DNA of 64,000 nt from Paenibacillus sp. FSL R5-0623 (GCF_037974265.1 NZ_CP150233.1:1116001-1180000), one strand, 5' to 3'; shown: positions 55,844 to 64,000, numbered from the stretch's first letter. Program-made: numbers and translations. The notes: generated by a model not told the origin, from the sequence alone.

Positions 55844-57811
55844 TTGAATATTTTATTACGAAAAGTTGCAGTAACGGCATTGTCCGTGACGATGGTAACG
55901 ACATCTTTTGGTCTGATTGCAAGTCCGAATGCGGCATTTGCCGCAGAGAGCACAGCGACAACGACGAGTTCAGGCGTGACGCAAGCTTATGAATCGTTGT
56001 TTCAGACGGATAACGTCATTGATGTGAATGTAACGATTGATGATGCAGACTGGAAGAGCATGCTCGAAAGTCCGCTCGATAAGGATTATAAGAATGTTAG
56101 TGTGGAAGTGGACGGCAACAAGCTGGACAATGTCGGTTTTTCCACCAAGGGCAATCTGACCCTGAAAGCTGTAGCATCAATGGAAGATTCGGACCGTTAC
56201 AGTTTCAGACTGAAGTTTGATAAATACGACAAAACACAAACCCTGCTTGGACTGGACAAAATGGTTCTAAACAATAACTACGCTGATCCGTCGTACATGC
56301 GTGAAGTTCTTCACTATGAAGCACTGCGGAGTATTGGCATGGATGTACCAATGACGAACTATGTTAATCTGTACGTTAACGGCGAGCTTATTGGTTTCTA
56401 TACTGGCGTTGAAGCGGTGGATGATAGCTATCTGGAGCGCAACTATGGTGAGGATTACGAAGAAGGCGTCCTCTATGATACGGATGAGAAGAGTTATCTT
56501 CAATATGAAGAGGGCAGTGAATACAGTACAATTACCAAAGACTTGGGTACGGATAAGGATAAAGCCAAACTCAAAACCTTCATCCAAACGCTGAACGAGA
56601 TGCCAGAAGGTGAAAAAGGCGATATTGAAAGTGTACTGGACGTGGATTCAGCGCTTCAATATATTGCAGGCAACATGGTTTTTGGCAACTATGACAGTTA
56701 TAACGGCGACAAAGGACACAACTACATGCTCTACAGTGATGCCGCTGGCAAGTTCACCGTTGTTCCTTGGGACTTCAACATGTCCTTCAACGGGTACTCG
56801 GGTGGAGGTGGACGTGGCACAACAACCGGATCAACCACGACCAACACCAACGCAACAAACGTATCTGTGGACGAGCCCGTACTGGGCATTAGCATGGAAA
56901 ATGTACCGATGATTAATAACCTGCTTGCTGTGCCGGAGTATAAGGAAAAATATTTGAGCTACGTCAATGAACTGACAGACTATATGGAAGGCATTCAGGA
57001 TCGTATTACTGGCCTTGCCAATGAGATTCGTCCTTATGTAAAAGCAGATCCAACGAAGTTTTATACGACAGAACAGTTTGAATCCAACATCGCTTATTCT
57101 GCAAATGCAGACGCGGCAGGTGGTATGGGCGGTACACCACCAGCAGGATTTGAAGGCATGACCCCACCCGATGGCATAGAAGGTATGACACCTCCAGATG
57201 GAACAACACCTCCAACTCAGCCGGGTGCTGCAACTGGAAACGGTACAACAGATGCAACAACGGGTACAGATAATACGCAGACACGCCCTGGTGGTAACTT
57301 TGGCGGCGGAGGCATGGGCTCCATGGCAGCCGGATCACTGACGACATTTGCACTGAACCGTCTTGCGAATCTGCAAGAGCAACTTGGACGTGAAGTAACG
57401 CCTTTGCCTGAGACTTCGGAAGAGACAGGTTCGAATACCTCATCCGGAACAACCGACAAAACCATTACCGTAACTCTCGATGGTAAATTGATCACATTCC
57501 CGGATCAGGACCCGCTGCAGCAAAGTGGCCGAGTGATGGTGCCTGTGAACGCAATCCTCGAAGCAATGGGTGCAGAAGTGACTTGGGACAAAACGGCGAA
57601 GACGGTAACAGCTGTTCTGAATGATCAGACCCTTGTGCTCAAGATCGGGAGCAGCACCGTAACCGTAAATGGAGAGACACTTGAAATTGATGCACCAGCG
57701 ATCATTCAAAACAGTCGCACACTTGTGCCTATACGCTTCATCTCAGAAGGACTGGGACTTACCGTGGACTGGGATCAAACCGCTGCACAAGTAAGCCTTA
57801 CATCCAAATAA
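55844..57811 (+). CDS. Secreted CotH kinase family protein with copper-amine-oxidase-N-like C-terminal domain
   Basis: Protein of 655 residues with a signal peptide (ending NAAFAA, about residue 33). The CotH domain (about 50-410) includes NVGFSTKGNLTLKAV, KMVLNNNYADPSYMREVLHYEALRSIG, GHNYMLYSD and VPWDFNMSFNG, the last holding the metal-binding Asp of this atypical protein kinase fold. A Gly/Thr-rich insert and an EGMTPPDG repeat form linkers. The C-terminus (about 540-655, VTLDGKLITFPDQDP, RTLVPIRFISEGLG) is a copper amine oxidase N-like stalk domain. TTG start follows AAGAAGGAGG. CotH in spores phosphorylates coat proteins. An extracellular version in a sugar locus has no known role. Confidence 0.88.
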   Translation: MNILLRKVAVTALSVTMVTTSFGLIASPNAAFAAESTATTTSSGVTQAYESLFQTDNVIDVNVTIDDADWKSMLESPLDKDYKNVSVEVDGNKLDNVGFSTKGNLTLKAVASMEDSDRYSFRLKFDKYDKTQTLLGLDKMVLNNNYADPSYMREVLHYEALRSIGMDVPMTNYVNLYVNGELIGFYTGVEAVDDSYLERNYGEDYEEGVLYDTDEKSYLQYEEGSEYSTITKDLGTDKDKAKLKTFIQTLNEMPEGEKGDIESVLDVDSALQYIAGNMVFGNYDSYNGDKGHNYMLYSDAAGKFTVVPWDFNMSFNGYSGGGGRGTTTGSTTTNTNATNVSVDEPVLGISMENVPMINNLLAVPEYKEKYLSYVNELTDYMEGIQDRITGLANEIRPYVKADPTKFYTTEQFESNIAYSANADAAGGMGGTPPAGFEGMTPPDGIEGMTPPDGTTPPTQPGAATGNGTTDATTGTDNTQTRPGGNFGGGGMGSMAAGSLTTFALNRLANLQEQLGREVTPLPETSEETGSNTSSGTTDKTITVTLDGKLITFPDQDPLQQSGRVMVPVNAILEAMGAEVTWDKTAKTVTAVLNDQTLVLKIGSSTVTVNGETLEIDAPAIIQNSRTLVPIRFISEGLGLTVDWDQTAAQVSLTSK

Positions 57812-57853
57812 GAAATATCTCCTGCAGAACAAAGTTGTTGTATGGAGAATAAG

Positions 57854-57887
57854 AAAAGGGATTCGATGGTCAGATCGAATCCCTTTT
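57854..57887. terminator. Bidirectional terminator between CotH and oxidoreductase genes
   Basis: Perfect stem AAAAGGGATTCGAT / ATCGAATCCCTTTT with T and A runs within the arms. Confidence 0.9.
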
Positions 57888-57904
57888 TGCTCTGCTTTGT
57901 CAGG

Positions 57905-58846
57905 TTAGACGGAGCGAATATCCAGCAAAATCCGGCCTCGTCCATGTCTGGCCTCACTTTTGGCATGTGCTTGATTCGCTTCACTTAAAGGGAAGATGGA
58001 ATCAATCTCTGAACGGAGGGAACCGTTAGCGATTAGCTGAGCGATTGTGTACAGATCCTCTGATGTCGGGAATTTGGAATTAAACTTGGCTGTAACGCCA
58101 TACTTCGCTGCTTTTTCGGCAGAAGGCAGTTGAGTTAACGATACCAGTTTACCCCCAGGTTTCAGAACACTCCATGAGCGATCTTCAATCTCTCCACCAA
58201 CAGCTTCAACAACCAGATCTACATGGCTTACCAGCTCTTCAAACAAGGCTGTCTTGTAATCAATCACTTGATCGGCACCCAATGAAGCAACAAAATCAAC
58301 ATTGGCACCAGACGCGGTAGCAATAACATGAGCGCCTTTCCATTTTGCCAGCTGCACCGCGAATTGTCCGACACCGCCCGCAGCAGCGTGGATCAGAACG
58401 GTTTGCTCGGCTTCCAACTCACCTTCGGTGAACAGTGCTTTCCATGCAGCTTCAGCTCCGCCTTTAATGGTCGCAGCATCCTCAAAACTCAGGTCGTCTG
58501 GCATATGCACCAAATCCTGAGTAGGGGCCATACCATACTCGGCATAACTACCCTTCACATTACCAAAAACACGATCTCCCGACTGAAAGGTATCGACACC
58601 TTCTCCCACGGTTTCAACGATGCCAGACATGGCCGTTCCGGGTGTATATGGCAGACTTTTGACAAACACGTCCTGCAACCAGCCGTTACGAATCTTCCAG
58701 TCCAGTGGAATGGCTCCAGCATACTGAATGCGTACCAGAACTTCGCCGGCAGCTGGCTGGGGCTTATGGACTTCCTGTTCGAACTGTAATGTATCGGGTC
58801 CTCCGTATTGATGAATTTGAATAGCTTTCATTTTAGATGTATGCAT
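57905..58846 (-). CDS. NADP-dependent quinone-reductase-like oxidoreductase (zinc-independent MDR family)
   Basis: Medium-chain reductase of about 313 residues. The N-terminal GroES-like domain (MKAIQIHQYGGPDTLQFEQE, AGAIPLDWKIRNGW) lacks the usual zinc Cys residues. The Rossmann domain has nucleotide motif AAAGGVGQFAVQLAKWKGAHVIATA. It matches the quinone oxidoreductase (Qor/YhdH-like) group, which reduces quinones or enals with NADPH. GGAGCG at 58856-58861 fits ATG 58846 better than the adjacent in-frame GTG 58855. It lies downstream of a MarR regulator on the same strand, a usual pairing for stress-responsive reductases. Confidence 0.88.
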   Translation of the reverse strand: MHTSKMKAIQIHQYGGPDTLQFEQEVHKPQPAAGEVLVRIQYAGAIPLDWKIRNGWLQDVFVKSLPYTPGTAMSGIVETVGEGVDTFQSGDRVFGNVKGSYAEYGMAPTQDLVHMPDDLSFEDAATIKGGAEAAWKALFTEGELEAEQTVLIHAAAGGVGQFAVQLAKWKGAHVIATASGANVDFVASLGADQVIDYKTALFEELVSHVDLVVEAVGGEIEDRSWSVLKPGGKLVSLTQLPSAEKAAKYGVTAKFNSKFPTSEDLYTIAQLIANGSLRSEIDSIFPLSEANQAHAKSEARHGRGRILLDIRSV

Positions 58847-58875
58847 TGTGTACACGCTCCATTCGTTAAGTAAAT

Positions 58876-59376
58876 TTAGGATAGAGATGAATCAATCTGT
58901 GCAGCAATTTTCTGTGAAAGAGATAAAAGCAAGTTCTTCTCTTCATCGGAGAGACCAGCTGTGGTGATCTGCTCCACTAGGCGCCAAGCGTTATTCACTT
59001 GATCCTCCAGTGCGCGTCCGGATTCTGTCAGGGATACAATGGTCACCCGTCCATCTGTTTTGGACCGACTCCGAGTAACGAGACCGGCATCTTCCAGACG
59101 GCGAACAGACTTGGCTACGGTTGAGTGGTCCAGGCGAAGGGTGCGACCCAGAGAGTTTTGGGATTGATGGTCTTGGGCATATAACTGCATCAGCATAATC
59201 TCTTGACCGGGAAAAAGCCCGGTATCCCGAATCAACTGCGCAGCAAGCCCCTTGTGAGAGCGTGCCAGAGCAAAAATGCTAAAGCTGATGGGGTATTGCG
59301 CTACTGCACTGAATTCCTCATTATTTAATTCCTGAAAATTATCAGGCTTTTTGAAATCATCTTTGGCTGTCATCAT
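58876..59376 (-). CDS. MarR-family transcriptional regulator
   Basis: Regulator of about 166 residues with a winged helix-turn-helix (about 70-130, LGRTLRLDHSTVAKSVRRLEDAGLVTRSRSKTDGRVTIVSLTESGRAL). It probably represses itself and the reductase gene 30 bases downstream. The frame extends upstream to 59442, but this would place the start within the operator-like repeats. The ATG pair at 59376/59373 follows TTGAGG, so I place the start there. Confidence 0.88.
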   Translation of the reverse strand: MMTAKDDFKKPDNFQELNNEEFSAVAQYPISFSIFALARSHKGLAAQLIRDTGLFPGQEIMLMQLYAQDHQSQNSLGRTLRLDHSTVAKSVRRLEDAGLVTRSRSKTDGRVTIVSLTESGRALEDQVNNAWRLVEQITTAGLSDEEKNLLLSLSQKIAAQIDSSLS

Positions 59377-59398
59377 GTACCTCAACTTTCTTAATTGT

Positions 59399-59447
59399 GT
59401 TGTCGGCAACGTAAATATATCACTTAAATATGTGGTTGGCAACGTAA
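59399..59447 (-). promoter_or_regulatory. Candidate MarR operator pair
   Basis: GTTG-TC-GGCAACGTAA (59399-59414) and GTTGGCAACGTAA (59435-59447): two near-identical copies 33 bases apart, each with short GTTG/CAAC symmetry, just upstream of the MarR gene. Confidence 0.55.
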
Positions 59448-59620
59448 TTAAGGGGAAATATTTTTTTTGCTTACTTATACATGAATATTGACATATGAAA
59501 ATTATCTTTCTAGATTGTTTGGATTTCCAGACAGCAGAACATTCTTACATGATTACGGATAATTCGTAAAATATTAGGTTTCAACAAGTTATTTTTGTGA
59601 TAAAAGTCACTGAAATATTA

Positions 59621-59648
59621 TAAATATTGTGAACACTCCTACCGATAA
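59621..59648 (+). promoter_or_regulatory. SigD-type promoter of the second chemoreceptor
   Basis: TAAA (59621-59624), 16 bases, then ACCGATAA (59641-59648). The SigD consensus of motile bacilli is TAAA-N15-GCCGATAA, so seven of eight -10 bases match. The rest of 59450-59729 is AT-rich with no other recognised element. Confidence 0.55.
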
Positions 59649-59729
59649 GACTATAGTGATATTCGAAACAGAATCGAAATTGGCTTGAATATCCCCACAA
59701 CTACATAGGGAAAAGGGTGGCTCACACAC

Positions 59730-61418
59730 ATGCGAAGCATGAGCATCGGAACCAAAATCAGTTTGATCGTTATCAGTATATTTATCGTCTTCTCCTCAGC
59801 CGTGGCGATAAGTGTAATCATGGAGATGAGACAGGGGATTACGACGTTCGCTACAGAGAAGGCGAAGCGAGATCTGGCGATGGCGAATCATATCATTACA
59901 TATAAGCATCCAGGAGACTGGGCCATTAAGGACGGACAATTATTCAAGGGAGATACCGCGCTGGAAGGCAACTTTGAACTGGTGGATGAGATTGGAGAAG
60001 CTTCTGGTGACACCGTGACGATCTTCCGAGGTGATGAACGTGTCGCAACGAATGTCATGGTGGATGGAGAGCGAGCTGTAGGCACAAAGGTGTCGGACGA
60101 GGTCGCCCAGACCGTTTTGCAGCAAGGGGAAAAATACTTCGGTGAAGCCGTGGTTGTGGGTCAGAAATATCAGACGGCCTATGAACCAATCAAGAACGCA
60201 TCTGGAGACATTATTGGAATTTTCTATGTGGGTGCTTCTCAATCGTTAATTGATGTGATTATCTCCTCGTTCCTCAAGACATTCCTGATCGTATTCCTGC
60301 TTGCAATGTTGGTCGCAATTACCCTGATCCTGCTGTACGTTCGCAGGGTGAGAGTAAGAATCGAGCGGGTATCTGTGGCGATTAAACGTGCGGGGACGGG
60401 CGATTTCACACAGCCAGTTGTGGACAACATCCAAGACGAGATTGGCATGCTAGGTACGGGATACAATGAGATGAGAAGTAATCTCCAGGTCATCATTCAA
60501 GGCGGACTTCAAGCTGCGGAGAAAGCAGAGCATTCGACTGGACTGCTACTCAAGATTGCGGATCAAACGGCCAAAGAATCGGCGCAGATTGCATCCTCCG
60601 TTGAACAAGTGGCGCACGGAGCCGATAGTCAGACGATCAGTACAGAAGAAAATCTGCAGGCCATGGAAGAAGTGGCTATAGGTGTACAACGTATGGCGGA
60701 CAAGGCCTCCAGCATCTCGGACTCTGCCTTGTATTCACGCAAACAGGCAGAAACCGGAGGTGAAGCGGTGCAACTTACCGTTCAGCAGATGTCTACAATT
60801 GAATCTTCCGTTACCACAACGGATGAAGTCATTCGTATGCTGGAAGGGAAGTCGGCACAGATTAGCCAGATGGTTTCCGCCATTCATGAGATTGCAAATC
60901 AAACGAATCTACTTGCCCTCAATGCATCCATTGAAGCGGCAAGAGCAGGGGAGCATGGCAGAGGATTTGCCGTCGTATCTACCGAGGTTCGTAAACTGGC
61001 TGAACAAGCTGGAGACTCTTCAGATCGTATTGAAGAACTGGTCGAAGCCATGGAACAAGATATGCAGCAATCGCTATCGGCCATGTCGAGAGTGAAGGAC
61101 GAAGTACAGGAAGGACTGCGCTTGACCCGGGAAACGGAGCAAAACTTCAGCCTGATCCGGGATACAAACCTGCGTATTGCTACAGAGATTGAGGACATGG
61201 CTGCGACGAGTGAAGAGATGTCCGCAGGCGTGGAACAGATCGTGGCTTCCGTACATGAGATCGCTCGCCATGCACAGACGGCCAGTACCCATTCACAACA
61301 GGCGGCGGGTTCAGTGCACGAACAGCTCAAGTCGGTAGAGCAGATCAAGGCATCTGCGGCTATTTTGTCTGATGTGTCGACAGAGCTGCAGACCTCACTT
61401 AGTCCGTTTAAGATTTAA
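59730..61418 (+). CDS. Methyl-accepting chemotaxis protein with single-Cache sensor
   Basis: Chemoreceptor of 562 residues: TM1 at about 9-29, an extracytoplasmic sCache_3-like sensor (about 30-180, [26 protein letters not shown] and [19 protein letters not shown]), TM2 at about 188-208 and HAMP. The signalling domain has tip [43 protein letters not shown]. sCache_3 receptors often bind small acids such as citrate or fumarate, but the ligand is not readable here. AAAAGGGTGG precedes the ATG. The upstream SigD-type promoter fits co-expression with flagellar genes. Confidence 0.92.
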   Translation: MRSMSIGTKISLIVISIFIVFSSAVAISVIMEMRQGITTFATEKAKRDLAMANHIITYKHPGDWAIKDGQLFKGDTALEGNFELVDEIGEASGDTVTIFRGDERVATNVMVDGERAVGTKVSDEVAQTVLQQGEKYFGEAVVVGQKYQTAYEPIKNASGDIIGIFYVGASQSLIDVIISSFLKTFLIVFLLAMLVAITLILLYVRRVRVRIERVSVAIKRAGTGDFTQPVVDNIQDEIGMLGTGYNEMRSNLQVIIQGGLQAAEKAEHSTGLLLKIADQTAKESAQIASSVEQVAHGADSQTISTEENLQAMEEVAIGVQRMADKASSISDSALYSRKQAETGGEAVQLTVQQMSTIESSVTTTDEVIRMLEGKSAQISQMVSAIHEIANQTNLLALNASIEAARAGEHGRGFAVVSTEVRKLAEQAGDSSDRIEELVEAMEQDMQQSLSAMSRVKDEVQEGLRLTRETEQNFSLIRDTNLRIATEIEDMAATSEEMSAGVEQIVASVHEIARHAQTASTHSQQAAGSVHEQLKSVEQIKASAAILSDVSTELQTSLSPFKI

Positions 61419-61453
61419 TATCTGTTACAATAGGGAAAAGGAGGGACTACAAT

Positions 61454-62098
61454 ATGGCCCCTGATAAAACAAAACTTTTCCCGAATGAGAATATCCGTAC
61501 GGTGTGTTACATTCAAAACCTGCCGCCGCGTTCCAACGTGGACATCGGTGATTATACGTATTATAGCGATAACACGAATCCGCCAGAGCAATTCTATGAC
61601 CGGATACAGCATCATTATGACTTTATTGGTGATCGCCTGGTCATTGGGAATTTCTGTGCAATTGCGGAAGGTGTGACATTCATTATGAATGGCGCTAATC
61701 ATCGGATGGAGGGTATGACCACTTATCCGTTCAACATTTTTGGTGGAGGATGGGAGCGTGTGACACCTACACTGGAACAACTTCCATATAAGGGTGACAC
61801 GGTACTGGGGAACGATGTATGGCTTGGACAAAATGTAACGATCATGCCTGGTATCACGATTGGAGACGGGGCAATCGTTGCCTCCAATTCAACCGTTGTT
61901 AAGGACATTGAACCCTATACGATTGTTGGTGGTAATCCAGCCAAGATGGTTAAAAAGCGTTTTGACGAAGAGACGATTGCGCTGCTGCTGGAATTGAAGT
62001 GGTGGGATCAGGATGAGGAATGGCTGGATACGCATATGGAACGTCTTGTCTCTACATATGATCTCCAGATCTTGCGCGAACTACTGAACAGCAAATAG
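61454..62098 (+). CDS. Vat/CatB-like hexapeptide-repeat acetyltransferase
   Basis: Xenobiotic acetyltransferase of 214 residues with a left-handed beta-helix. It has hexapeptide repeats around LVIGNFCAIAEGVTFIMNG and DTVLGNDVWLGQNVTIMPGITIGDGAIVASNSTVVKDI, and catalytic His in NGANHRMEGMTTYPFN. The family acetylates streptogramin A (Vat) or chloramphenicol (CatB type) with acetyl-CoA. Related proteins in Paenibacillus include resistance and uncharacterised members, so drug resistance is possible, not shown. AAAAGGAGGG precedes the ATG. Confidence 0.88.
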   Translation: MAPDKTKLFPNENIRTVCYIQNLPPRSNVDIGDYTYYSDNTNPPEQFYDRIQHHYDFIGDRLVIGNFCAIAEGVTFIMNGANHRMEGMTTYPFNIFGGGWERVTPTLEQLPYKGDTVLGNDVWLGQNVTIMPGITIGDGAIVASNSTVVKDIEPYTIVGGNPAKMVKKRFDEETIALLLELKWWDQDEEWLDTHMERLVSTYDLQILRELLNSK

Positions 62099-62130
62099 GA
62101 TGGTTGTACATTGTGCATAAAAGATAAAAA

Positions 62131-62157
62131 AAGCTGGTTCCCTGACGGAGCCGGCTT
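62131..62157 (+). terminator. Hairpin after the acetyltransferase gene
   Basis: AAGCTGGTTCC-CTGAC-GGAGCCGGCTT stem, A-rich on the left. Only a short T stretch follows; on the minus strand a T run follows, so it may end minus-strand transcripts. Confidence 0.6.
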
Positions 62158-62168
62158 CCAAGCAAATC

Positions 62169-62201
62169 AGGCCCTGGACCGTTTTGAGCGGATCAGGGCC
62201 T
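62169..62201 (+). terminator. Second hairpin after the acetyltransferase gene
   Basis: AGGCCCTG-CCG / CGG-CAGGGCCT stem followed by CTTGTTGT, an imperfect T run. It lies in tandem with the preceding hairpin. Confidence 0.55.
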
Positions 62202-62227
62202 CTTGTTGTCCAAGATGAAATGTTAAT

Positions 62228-62377
62228 TTAGCGGGTGGGTGGTCGTAGGTTGCAATCAGACTGTACTGATGGGGGCTTTAAATGAGTATGAGCTTCTGTA
62301 TGATCCGAGTTTGTCTGTTTGCCTGAATAAAAGTTAATGATATCATCAACGGTAGTAAACACGACATTTAAATCCAT
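62228..62377 (-). CDS. Possible small protein of 49 residues
   Basis: Open frame of 50 codons on the minus strand reading MDLNVVFTTVDDIINFYSGK onward and ending RPPTR. An AAGAGG stretch lies about 25 bases upstream, too far for an ideal site, but the frame stays open for several codons before the ATG (FIQTHNDN). Composition looks protein-like, with a helix-type N-terminus and a polar, Pro-rich end. It is downstream of the HU gene on the same strand. No family recognised. Confidence 0.4.
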   Translation of the reverse strand: MDLNVVFTTVDDIINFYSGKQTNSDHTEAHTHLKPPSVQSDCNLRPPTR

Positions 62378-62439
62378 ATTATCATTGTGTGTTTGAATAA
62401 AAACCTCTTTTCAATGGGTTGTTACGTTTGTTACGTGGT

Positions 62440-62712
62440 TTAATTTAGAGCTTCTTTCATGCTTAAACCTGCTGTGAATACAGGAACTTTACCTGCAGGT
62501 AGTTGAATTTCCTTGCCTGTTTTCCGGCTTCTTCCCGTTCTTGCCTCACGCTTCTGCACTTCAAATTTCCCGAATCCAACCAGTTGAACTTCTTTACCTT
62601 CTTTGAGAGCTTCGAGAATCGAGTCCAGTACAACGGTTACAGCTTTTTCAGCATTCTTCTTGGAGAAACCGCCAGCCTTAGCTACTTCTGTGATCAATTG
62701 TTCTTTATCCAT
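62440..62712 (-). CDS. hup: HU-family histone-like DNA-binding protein
   Basis: Small basic protein of 90 residues with the HU fold: an N-terminal helical dimerisation part (MDKEQLITEVAKAGGFSKKNAEKAV) and beta-arm region (VGFGKFEVQKREARTGRSRKTGKEI, then VPVFTAGLSMKEALN). It bends and compacts DNA as a dimer and is nonspecific. AAAGCGAGGTATTCCC precedes the ATG. It is an additional HU copy of the type common in Paenibacillus, close to the cold-shock gene. Confidence 0.95.
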   Translation of the reverse strand: MDKEQLITEVAKAGGFSKKNAEKAVTVVLDSILEALKEGKEVQLVGFGKFEVQKREARTGRSRKTGKEIQLPAGKVPVFTAGLSMKEALN

Positions 62713-62780
62713 GGGAATACCTCGCTTTCATTCTTGTGATGTGAAATCTTTTCTTTACTGTGCAACATATGTGTAAATAA

Positions 62781-62808
62781 AAAGCTGCCTTATTAATAAG
62801 GCAGCTTT
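62781..62808 (-). terminator. Terminator of the cold-shock gene
   Basis: Perfect 28-base palindrome of AAAGCTGCCTTAT and its complement, ending in a T run on the minus strand. Confidence 0.9.
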
Positions 62809-62815
62809 CATATAA

Positions 62816-63016
62816 TTAAAGTTTAGTAACGTTCTCAGCTTGTGGTCCACGGTTACCTTGAGTTACTTCAAATTGAACGCGTTGACCTTCGTCCAAAGAT
62901 TTGTAACCTTCACCTTGAATTGCACTGAAATGAACGAATACATCTGTTCCTTCTTCAGTTTCGATAAAGCCGAATCCTTTATCCGCGTTGAACCATTTCA
63001 CTGTACCTGTTTGCAT
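62816..63016 (-). CDS. csp: CspA-family cold-shock protein
   Basis: A 66-residue single cold-shock domain with RNP1 KGFGFIE and RNP2 VFVHFSAI, matching B. subtilis CspB/CspC/CspD length and sequence style. It binds single-stranded RNA/DNA and acts as an RNA chaperone. TGGAGGAATCAC precedes ATG 63016. The leader seen (about 80 bases) is shorter than in E. coli cspA. Perfect terminator downstream. Confidence 0.96.
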   Translation of the reverse strand: MQTGTVKWFNADKGFGFIETEEGTDVFVHFSAIQGEGYKSLDEGQRVQFEVTQGNRGPQAENVTKL

Positions 63017-63107
63017 GTGATTCCTCCAAAAAATAAGTTTTTAGCCGATCATTATGACGAGTATTATTGAAAAATTGACACTCACCTGGTGCATTTAAAC
63101 CACGAAC

Positions 63108-63160
63108 TTGATGTCCGCTAATGTATCGATTAATATGATAATACCATGTCCGCTAATATA
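63108..63160 (+). promoter_or_regulatory. Promoter of the recombinase gene with direct-repeat operator
   Basis: -35 TTGATG (63108-63113), 17-base spacer, -10 TAATAT (63131-63136). The sequence ATGTCCGCTAATrTA occurs at 63111-63125, within the promoter, and at 63146-63160, just after the start point, 35 bases apart. Confidence 0.65.
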
Positions 63161-63185
63161 AGTCAAGATTTGGAGGTATTTTCTA

Positions 63186-64000
63186 ATGAACCAGTCATCA
63201 GGGACTTCGGTGCAGCGGGAACCGACGATAGAGGAATTCATACATATGCTTGCTAATGAGGGAGAATTGCATCCCAAAACCGTGAAGGAATATACAAGTG
63301 ATCTGAAACACTTTATCGAATGGTACAAGGAAAGCACCATGCTCAGCGAAGAGTTTACATTGCGAATCGAAGACGTAAACACATCCACTTTAGTCCAATA
63401 TCGCGAAGATTCACTCAAAGTTATGTTATTGAAGCCAGCCACTATTAACCGAAGATTGATTACGCTGAAGCGTTTTTTCAAATGGGCTGTCTTGGAATCC
63501 AGGCTCAGTCATGACCCTTCGAAACCATTAAAATTCATTCCGGAAGACAAAGTAAGTCCACGCCGAATGACATTTGAAGAAGAGCAGGCATTCCTCGCGG
63601 CAGTGGAATATGGTAATTCCCTTCGTGATCAGACGATCCTGACCCTTATGTTTCACACAGGCTTGCGAACGATGGAGGTATGCAACCTCAAACCTCATGA
63701 TATCGAACTTGGTAGACGAAGCGGTCACCTGACAGTGAGAGCCGATAAACGCAACGTGCTACGTAAGATCCCATTGAATATACAGTGTGTTGTCATGTTG
63801 AATCAGTACTTATCTGATCTTGCTACCGCCCCTGCTTACCTTTTTCCTTCAGAGAAGACAAACGATCGTTTAACGGAGAGAGCATTGCGACACCTGATTA
63901 AAAAAGTAATGATAACAGCAGGGCTGGAAGGATTGAGTTCACACGATCTGCGTCATCGTTTTGGCTACGTCATGGCTGAGCATACGCCACTGCACCGTTT
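63186..64000 (+). CDS. XerC/XerD-type tyrosine recombinase (3' end cut by window)
   Basis: The frame from ATG 63186 stays open to the window edge, about 271 residues. An N-terminal SAM-like core-binding domain (about 10-105, HPKTVKEYTSDLKHFIEWY) precedes the catalytic domain. Arg161 in HTGLRTMEV and His253/Arg256 in HDLRHRF are in place; the final His and Tyr lie beyond the window. GGAGG at 63172-63176 is nine bases before the ATG. Whether this is a stand-alone recombinase or part of a mobile element cannot be judged here. No attachment-site pair was seen. Confidence 0.9.
   Translation, partial: MNQSSGTSVQREPTIEEFIHMLANEGELHPKTVKEYTSDLKHFIEWYKESTMLSEEFTLRIEDVNTSTLVQYREDSLKVMLLKPATINRRLITLKRFFKWAVLESRLSHDPSKPLKFIPEDKVSPRRMTFEEEQAFLAAVEYGNSLRDQTILTLMFHTGLRTMEVCNLKPHDIELGRRSGHLTVRADKRNVLRKIPLNIQCVVMLNQYLSDLATAPAYLFPSEKTNDRLTERALRHLIKKVMITAGLEGLSSHDLRHRFGYVMAEHTPLHR

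Overview
The window looks like a chromosomal segment of a Paenibacillus-type Firmicute. This rests on what is seen: strong GGAGG-type ribosome binding sites, frequent TTG/GTG starts, CcpA-like cre boxes, YesM/YesN-type two-component pairs next to LplB/LplC-type sugar permeases, YhgE/Pip and CotH proteins, and many large secreted multidomain carbohydrate-active enzymes. No rRNA, tRNA, CRISPR array, insertion sequence or prophage block was seen. Both ends cut genes: an ABC exporter half on the left and a tyrosine recombinase on the right.

Layout. 1-2.2 kb: a heterodimeric ABC exporter. 2.4-8.9 kb: small membrane proteins, a cytoplasmic 5'-nucleotidase-type phosphatase, and a phosphonate-type ABC operon (phnD, phnC, phnE, phnE). 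9-12.5 kb (minus strand): a large secreted GIFT/OB-fold protein and an ECF-type sigma factor. 12.7-19.4 kb: an OmpR/HK two-component system with a membrane-anchored accessory protein, then a MacAB-like ABC exporter with its adaptor. 20-29 kb: plant cell-wall breakdown, with a GH6 cellobiohydrolase (Fn3-Fn3-CBM3), a PL11 rhamnogalacturonan lyase, a histidine phosphatase, an AraC regulator and a GH4 enzyme likely acting on galacturonides. 29-32.3 kb: a lipoprotein and a polar amino-acid ABC importer. 32.4-38.7 kb: small membrane proteins, yhgE with its TetR regulator, and a TetR/hydrolase pair. 38.8-40.6 kb: a chemoreceptor. 41-57.8 kb: a long uronate/polysaccharide locus (tautomerase, two permeases, YesN, YesM, SDR, heparinase II/III-like lyase, binding protein, esterase-beta-helix fusion, CotH protein). 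57.9-64 kb: oxidoreductase with MarR regulator, a second chemoreceptor, a hexapeptide acetyltransferase, HU, cold-shock protein and recombinase.

How the parts work together. The 20-29 kb and 41-58 kb regions form two carbon-scavenging modules: secreted enzymes cut cellulose, pectin or other uronic-acid polymers, ABC importers take up the oligosaccharides, and GH4, SDR and tautomerase enzymes process them. cre-like boxes sit before the GH6, PL11, GH4, permease and binding-protein genes, which suggests common CcpA control.

Two regulatory observations stand out. First, the promoter regions of the sigma-factor gene and of the MacAB-like exporter share three half-sites with identical spacing (11, 21 and 14 bases to the -10), a probable operator for the response regulator encoded between them. 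Second, the promoters before the uronate permease operon and before the distant binding-protein gene share an upstream element at identical distance from the -35 box, plus a cre box just after the -10. These are readings by eye, not computed alignments.
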